Origin: an uncultured Selenomonadales bacterium
Lineage (GTDB): Bacteria; Bacillota_C; Negativicutes; Selenomonadales; Selenomonadaceae
DNA: 7,648 bases
NCBI GenBank assembly: GCA_947302675.1
Contig: CAMYWI010000052.1
Span: 1-7,648, forward strand
Direction: 5' to 3'
The notes under the pieces were generated by a model, which was not told the origin of the DNA, did no database searches, and saw only the letters and a list, made by a program, of their open reading frames with translations. Position numbers and translations under genes: made by a program. Shown here piece by piece: positions 5,265 to 7,648 of the stretch (positions are counted from its first letter, which is position 1; every line of letters begins with the position of its first letter).

Positions 5265-7214
5265 ATGTCTGTAGGGAAATTTATGTTCATATGCTTGACG
5301 GGTTTGCTTTTGAATTTGGTCGGCTCGGCGGTCGCCGAAATTTTCAACCTGCCTGTTTTCCTTGACACGAGCGGCACAATTTTTATCGCGGCACTGGGCA
5401 GTTACATGCCGGGCATTGCGGTCGGTTTCCTTACAAATCTCCTCAAATCGCTGTTCGACTCGCATCAAATGTATTACGCCTCATTCAGTATCATTATCGC
5501 AATTTTTACAACCGTCATGGCGCGGCGCGGTTTCTTCCTAAATCTTCGCAAAGTTATTGTCCTCATACCTTTGATTGCAATTTTTATGGCGTGCTGCTCG
5601 GTCAACATCGAAAATTTTTTGCGCTCTGCCAACTTGCTCCAAACCGTCAGCGAATTTAATACGAGCTTCGTGGAAAATTTCAGCTTTGAATTTCTCGATA
5701 AAACAATCTCGGTTTTGCTGGCGTTCTTCCTCTTCAAGAAAACTCCCAATGACATAAAAAAATCCTTCCGCACGCTCGGACAAAGACAAGCTCCGCTTAC
5801 CGAAGAAATGAAACGCGCCGTCGACAACGAAGATTATTTATCGTCGTCACTGCGCACCAAGTTGCTTTTGATTTTAATGCTGAGTTCGTTCTTTGTCTCG
5901 TTCTCGATTGCGTTTATCAGCTACACGATTTTTAAGGACTCCGCTTTGGGCGAGCGGGTAAAGGCTATGCAGGGGATAACGACCGTCATTTTGAGCGAAC
6001 TCAATCCCGCGCAGATTGACGGCTTTGTAAATCACGGGCGCAATGATAAAAATTATACGGCGGTCGAGAGCAAACTCTACACGCTGAAAAATACCAATCC
6101 AGAATTAAGATATATCTACGTCTACAGATTTTCGGAGGCGGGCTGCCAAGTTGTCTTCGACATCAGCACGGCGGACTTCACGGGCGACAATTCGGGCGAG
6201 ATTATCGATTTTGATCCTGCCGCTCTTCTTTACAAAGACGATTTGATTGCGGGCAGACCCATTCCTCCGATAATTTCCAACGACGAATACGGGCGTTTGC
6301 TGACGATTTACAAGCCGCTTTACGACGACAAGGGCAAGTGTCAATGTTATGCGGCAGTTGATTTGTCGCTCGACTCGCTCGCCGAAGAGACCAGCGATTT
6401 TGTTATCCGTTTGCTGACGTTGTTCGTCGGTTGCTTTATATTTATCTTCGTGCTGGGCTTGTGGTTCATAGAAAATAATATTATCCTGCCGCTCAACACG
6501 ATGGCTTACTGTGCGCGAAGTTTTTCCTACGACAACGCCGCCGAACGTCAAAAGAATATGGAGCTGATAAAGGGCTTGAAGATAACGACGGGCGACGAGA
6601 TAGAAAATTTATACTCGGCATTGATTCGGTCGGCGGAAAATGTCGCGCAGTACTTGGAGCATTTGAAATTGGCGAAAGTTGAAGTCGCAAACATGAAGGT
6701 AAAAGTTTTGGCGATGGACGAATTGGCGAACACCGACTCGCTGACGGGAATAAAGAACAAAACCGCTTACGCCACCAGGATTTACAAGCTCGACGAGAGA
6801 ATTGAGGCGGGCAACGCGAACTTTTGCATTGTCATGGTTGACGTGAACTTTTTAAAGCGCGTCAACGACAATTACGGGCACGAGCGCGGCAACGAGTACT
6901 TGATTAACGCCTGCAGGTTGGTTTGTTCGGTTTTCGGCGAGGAACATGTTTATCGAATCGGCGGCGACGAGTTTGTTGTTATCGTCGAGGGCGAGAAGGT
7001 TTCGCTGTGCAAATATTTTGTGAAACAATTCAAGGCGGAGATGAATCGAAAGGCTAAAAATCCGTTGCTTGAGCCTTGGGAAAAAATTTCGGCGGCGGTC
7101 GGCATTGCGTTTTACGAGGCGGGCGTTGACCAAAGCGCGGACGAAGTTTTCAAACGCGCCGATAAGCTTATGTACGAAAATAAATTGGCTATGAAGGCGC
7201 AACGCACTGATTGA
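5265..7214 (+). CDS. Membrane diguanylate cyclase: ECF-S-like membrane domain, extracytoplasmic sensor, HAMP-like linker, GGDEF
   Basis: ATG at 5265 follows AAAGGAG (5250-5256) by 8 nt; the open frame extends upstream to 5043 but only through the previous gene and its terminator. The 649-residue protein has hydrophobic segments near 6-27, 36-60, 70-85, 96-113 and 145-157. The LPVFLDTSGTIFIAALGSY stretch (29-47) resembles S-components of ECF vitamin transporters (inference). A further membrane segment (199-223), a predicted extracytoplasmic region (about 224-380, Cache/PAS-like size), a last membrane segment (381-403) and a HAMP-like/coiled-coil linker (about 404-485) follow. The GGDEF domain (about 486-645) has DSLTGIKNK (491-499), DVNFLKRVNDNYGHERGNEY (526-545), intact GGDEF (566-570) and ADKLMYENK (632-640). 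Synthesis of cyclic di-GMP from two GTP is therefore expected. The RxxD inhibitory site, normally 5 residues before GGDEF, is absent (FGEE there). Terminators on both sides suggest a single-gene transcript. The sensed signal is unknown. Confidence 0.88.
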   Translation: MSVGKFMFICLTGLLLNLVGSAVAEIFNLPVFLDTSGTIFIAALGSYMPGIAVGFLTNLLKSLFDSHQMYYASFSIIIAIFTTVMARRGFFLNLRKVIVLIPLIAIFMACCSVNIENFLRSANLLQTVSEFNTSFVENFSFEFLDKTISVLLAFFLFKKTPNDIKKSFRTLGQRQAPLTEEMKRAVDNEDYLSSSLRTKLLLILMLSSFFVSFSIAFISYTIFKDSALGERVKAMQGITTVILSELNPAQIDGFVNHGRNDKNYTAVESKLYTLKNTNPELRYIYVYRFSEAGCQVVFDISTADFTGDNSGEIIDFDPAALLYKDDLIAGRPIPPIISNDEYGRLLTIYKPLYDDKGKCQCYAAVDLSLDSLAEETSDFVIRLLTLFVGCFIFIFVLGLWFIENNIILPLNTMAYCARSFSYDNAAERQKNMELIKGLKITTGDEIENLYSALIRSAENVAQYLEHLKLAKVEVANMKVKVLAMDELANTDSLTGIKNKTAYATRIYKLDERIEAGNANFCIVMVDVNFLKRVNDNYGHERGNEYLINACRLVCSVFGEEHVYRIGGDEFVVIVEGEKVSLCKYFVKQFKAEMNRKAKNPLLEPWEKISAAVGIAFYEAGVDQSADEVFKRADKLMYENKLAMKAQRTD

Positions 7215-7227
7215 CGAAAAAATTTTC

Positions 7228-7266
7228 CTGTCACGTCAAAAAATTTTGGCGCGGCAGATTTTTTTT
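7228..7266 (+). terminator. Intrinsic terminator after the diguanylate cyclase gene
   Basis: The arm 7228-7240 (CTGTCACGTCAAA) pairs with 7245-7257 (TTTGGCGCGGCAG) in a 13-position stem with one A/C mismatch and two G·U wobbles, leaving a 4-nt loop. One A and eight T residues (7259-7266) follow. The hairpin begins 13 bp after the TGA at 7212-7214. Its 3' arm and T tract are nearly the same as in the terminator at 5186-5215. A competing GGCGC/GCGCC pairing (7248-7252 with 7267-7271) exists but lacks a T tract. Confidence 0.8.
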
Positions 7267-7283
7267 GCGCCGTGTGTTATAAT
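7255..7283 (+). promoter_or_regulatory. Extended -10 promoter for waaA
   Basis: A perfect TATAAT lies at 7278-7283, preceded by TGT at 7275-7277, forming an extended -10 (TGnTATAAT). The position 17 nt upstream again holds CAGATT (7255-7260), a weak -35 overlapping the terminator. Transcription would begin near 7290, about 28 nt before the TTG start of waaA. Confidence 0.7.
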
Positions 7284-7303
7284 GACTGAAATTTTTATGT
7301 ATT

Positions 7304-7320
7304 AAGGAGCGCGTTCATTG
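7304..7320 (+). promoter_or_regulatory. waaA: Ribosome binding site that sets a TTG start for waaA
   Basis: AAGGAG at 7304-7309 is followed after 8 nt by TTG at 7318-7320. No ATG or GTG lies in frame between this site and the conserved coding region until GTG/ATG codons inside the N-terminal membrane anchor, so the Shine-Dalgarno spacing decides for TTG. The same spacing is used by the other genes here. Confidence 0.75.
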
Positions 7321-7648
7321 CAAATAATTTACAACCTTGCGGCGATACTCGTCGTGATACTAATCATTCCGGTGTTCATGATTCGTTCGATACGCGAGCG
7401 CGGCTTTGTCGAGCGAATCAGACAGAGCTTTGGGTTCTTCCCGAAGGGCGCACTTGACCCCGTCGCGAAAAAAAATTGTATCTGGGTACACGCGGCGTCG
7501 GTCGGCGAGATCGTGGCGACGAGTCCGCTCATTAAGGAATTCCGCCGCGAGTTCCCTAAGTCGCCAATCTTAGTCTCGGTCGTGACGACGAGCGGCTACG
7601 AAATGGCGAATCGAATCATCAAGGACGCGGACAGCATAATCTATTTCC
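7318..7648 (+). CDS. waaA: 3-deoxy-D-manno-octulosonic acid (Kdo) transferase, N-terminal part (3' truncated by window)
   Basis: The first 110 codons are present; the gene runs off the window end without a stop. After a TTG start comes a hydrophobic anchor (about residues 2-22, LQIIYNLAAILVVILIIPVF region), then ERIRQSFGFFP, then the strongly conserved IWVHAASVGEI segment and the region SPLIKEF...VVTTSGYEMANR...ADSIIYF. This is the N-terminal acceptor-binding domain of WaaA/KdtA (GT30), an inner-membrane enzyme that adds Kdo from CMP-Kdo to the lipid A precursor. The glutamate in SVGE is the family's catalytic base. The gene is a marker of an outer membrane with LPS. It appears to have its own promoter and is separated from the diguanylate cyclase gene by a terminator. 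Number of Kdo residues added cannot be judged from this fragment. Confidence 0.93.
   Translation, partial: MQIIYNLAAILVVILIIPVFMIRSIRERGFVERIRQSFGFFPKGALDPVAKKNCIWVHAASVGEIVATSPLIKEFRREFPKSPILVSVVTTSGYEMANRIIKDADSIIYF

Overview
The window reads as part of a cell-envelope glycan locus from a bacterium that makes lipopolysaccharide but uses strong Firmicute-style ribosome binding sites (AAAGGAG/AAGGAG, about 8 nt spacing). That mix, plus A/T-tract-rich spacers and the start of a Kdo transferase gene (waaA), suggests a diderm Firmicute of the Negativicutes (Selenomonas/Sporomusa-like). This is an inference from sequence style, not a taxonomic search. All recognised genes are on the + strand.

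Region 1 (1-5167) is a tightly packed operon for GDP-deoxyhexose synthesis and transfer. It begins with the 3' end of a canonical GDP-L-fucose synthase (1-190). One base of overlap (TGATG) leads into a 707-residue two-domain protein (190-2313). Its N-terminal half is a second GDP-fucose-synthase-like SDR. Its C-terminal half is a DegT/DnrJ/EryC1/StrS-fold PLP enzyme in which histidine replaces the PLP-anchoring lysine, with a four-cysteine cluster. Another one-base overlap (TAATG) leads into manC (GDP-mannose pyrophosphorylase plus cupin, 2313-3602). After 11 bp follows a two-domain glycosyltransferase, GT11 fucosyltransferase-like plus GT2 (3614-5167). Together these genes could supply GDP-mannose, convert it to GDP-L-fucose and possibly a GDP-3,6-dideoxyhexose (colitose-type), and transfer the product to a surface glycan. 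The dehydratase-plus-reductase fusion is the most interesting item.

Region 2 (5168-5264) is a spacer with an intrinsic terminator followed at once by an extended -10 promoter. Region 3 (5265-7214) is a stand-alone diguanylate cyclase with an unusual membrane N-terminus (ECF S-component-like), an extracytoplasmic sensor region, a HAMP-like linker and an intact GGDEF domain without an inhibitory I-site. Region 4 (7215-7317) repeats the terminator/extended -10 arrangement of region 2 with shared sequence and identical spacing. Region 5 (7318-end) is the 5' part of waaA, with a TTG start chosen by its Shine-Dalgarno.

No tRNA, rRNA, CRISPR array, insertion sequence or attachment site was seen, and no gene-free stretch exceeds about 105 bp.
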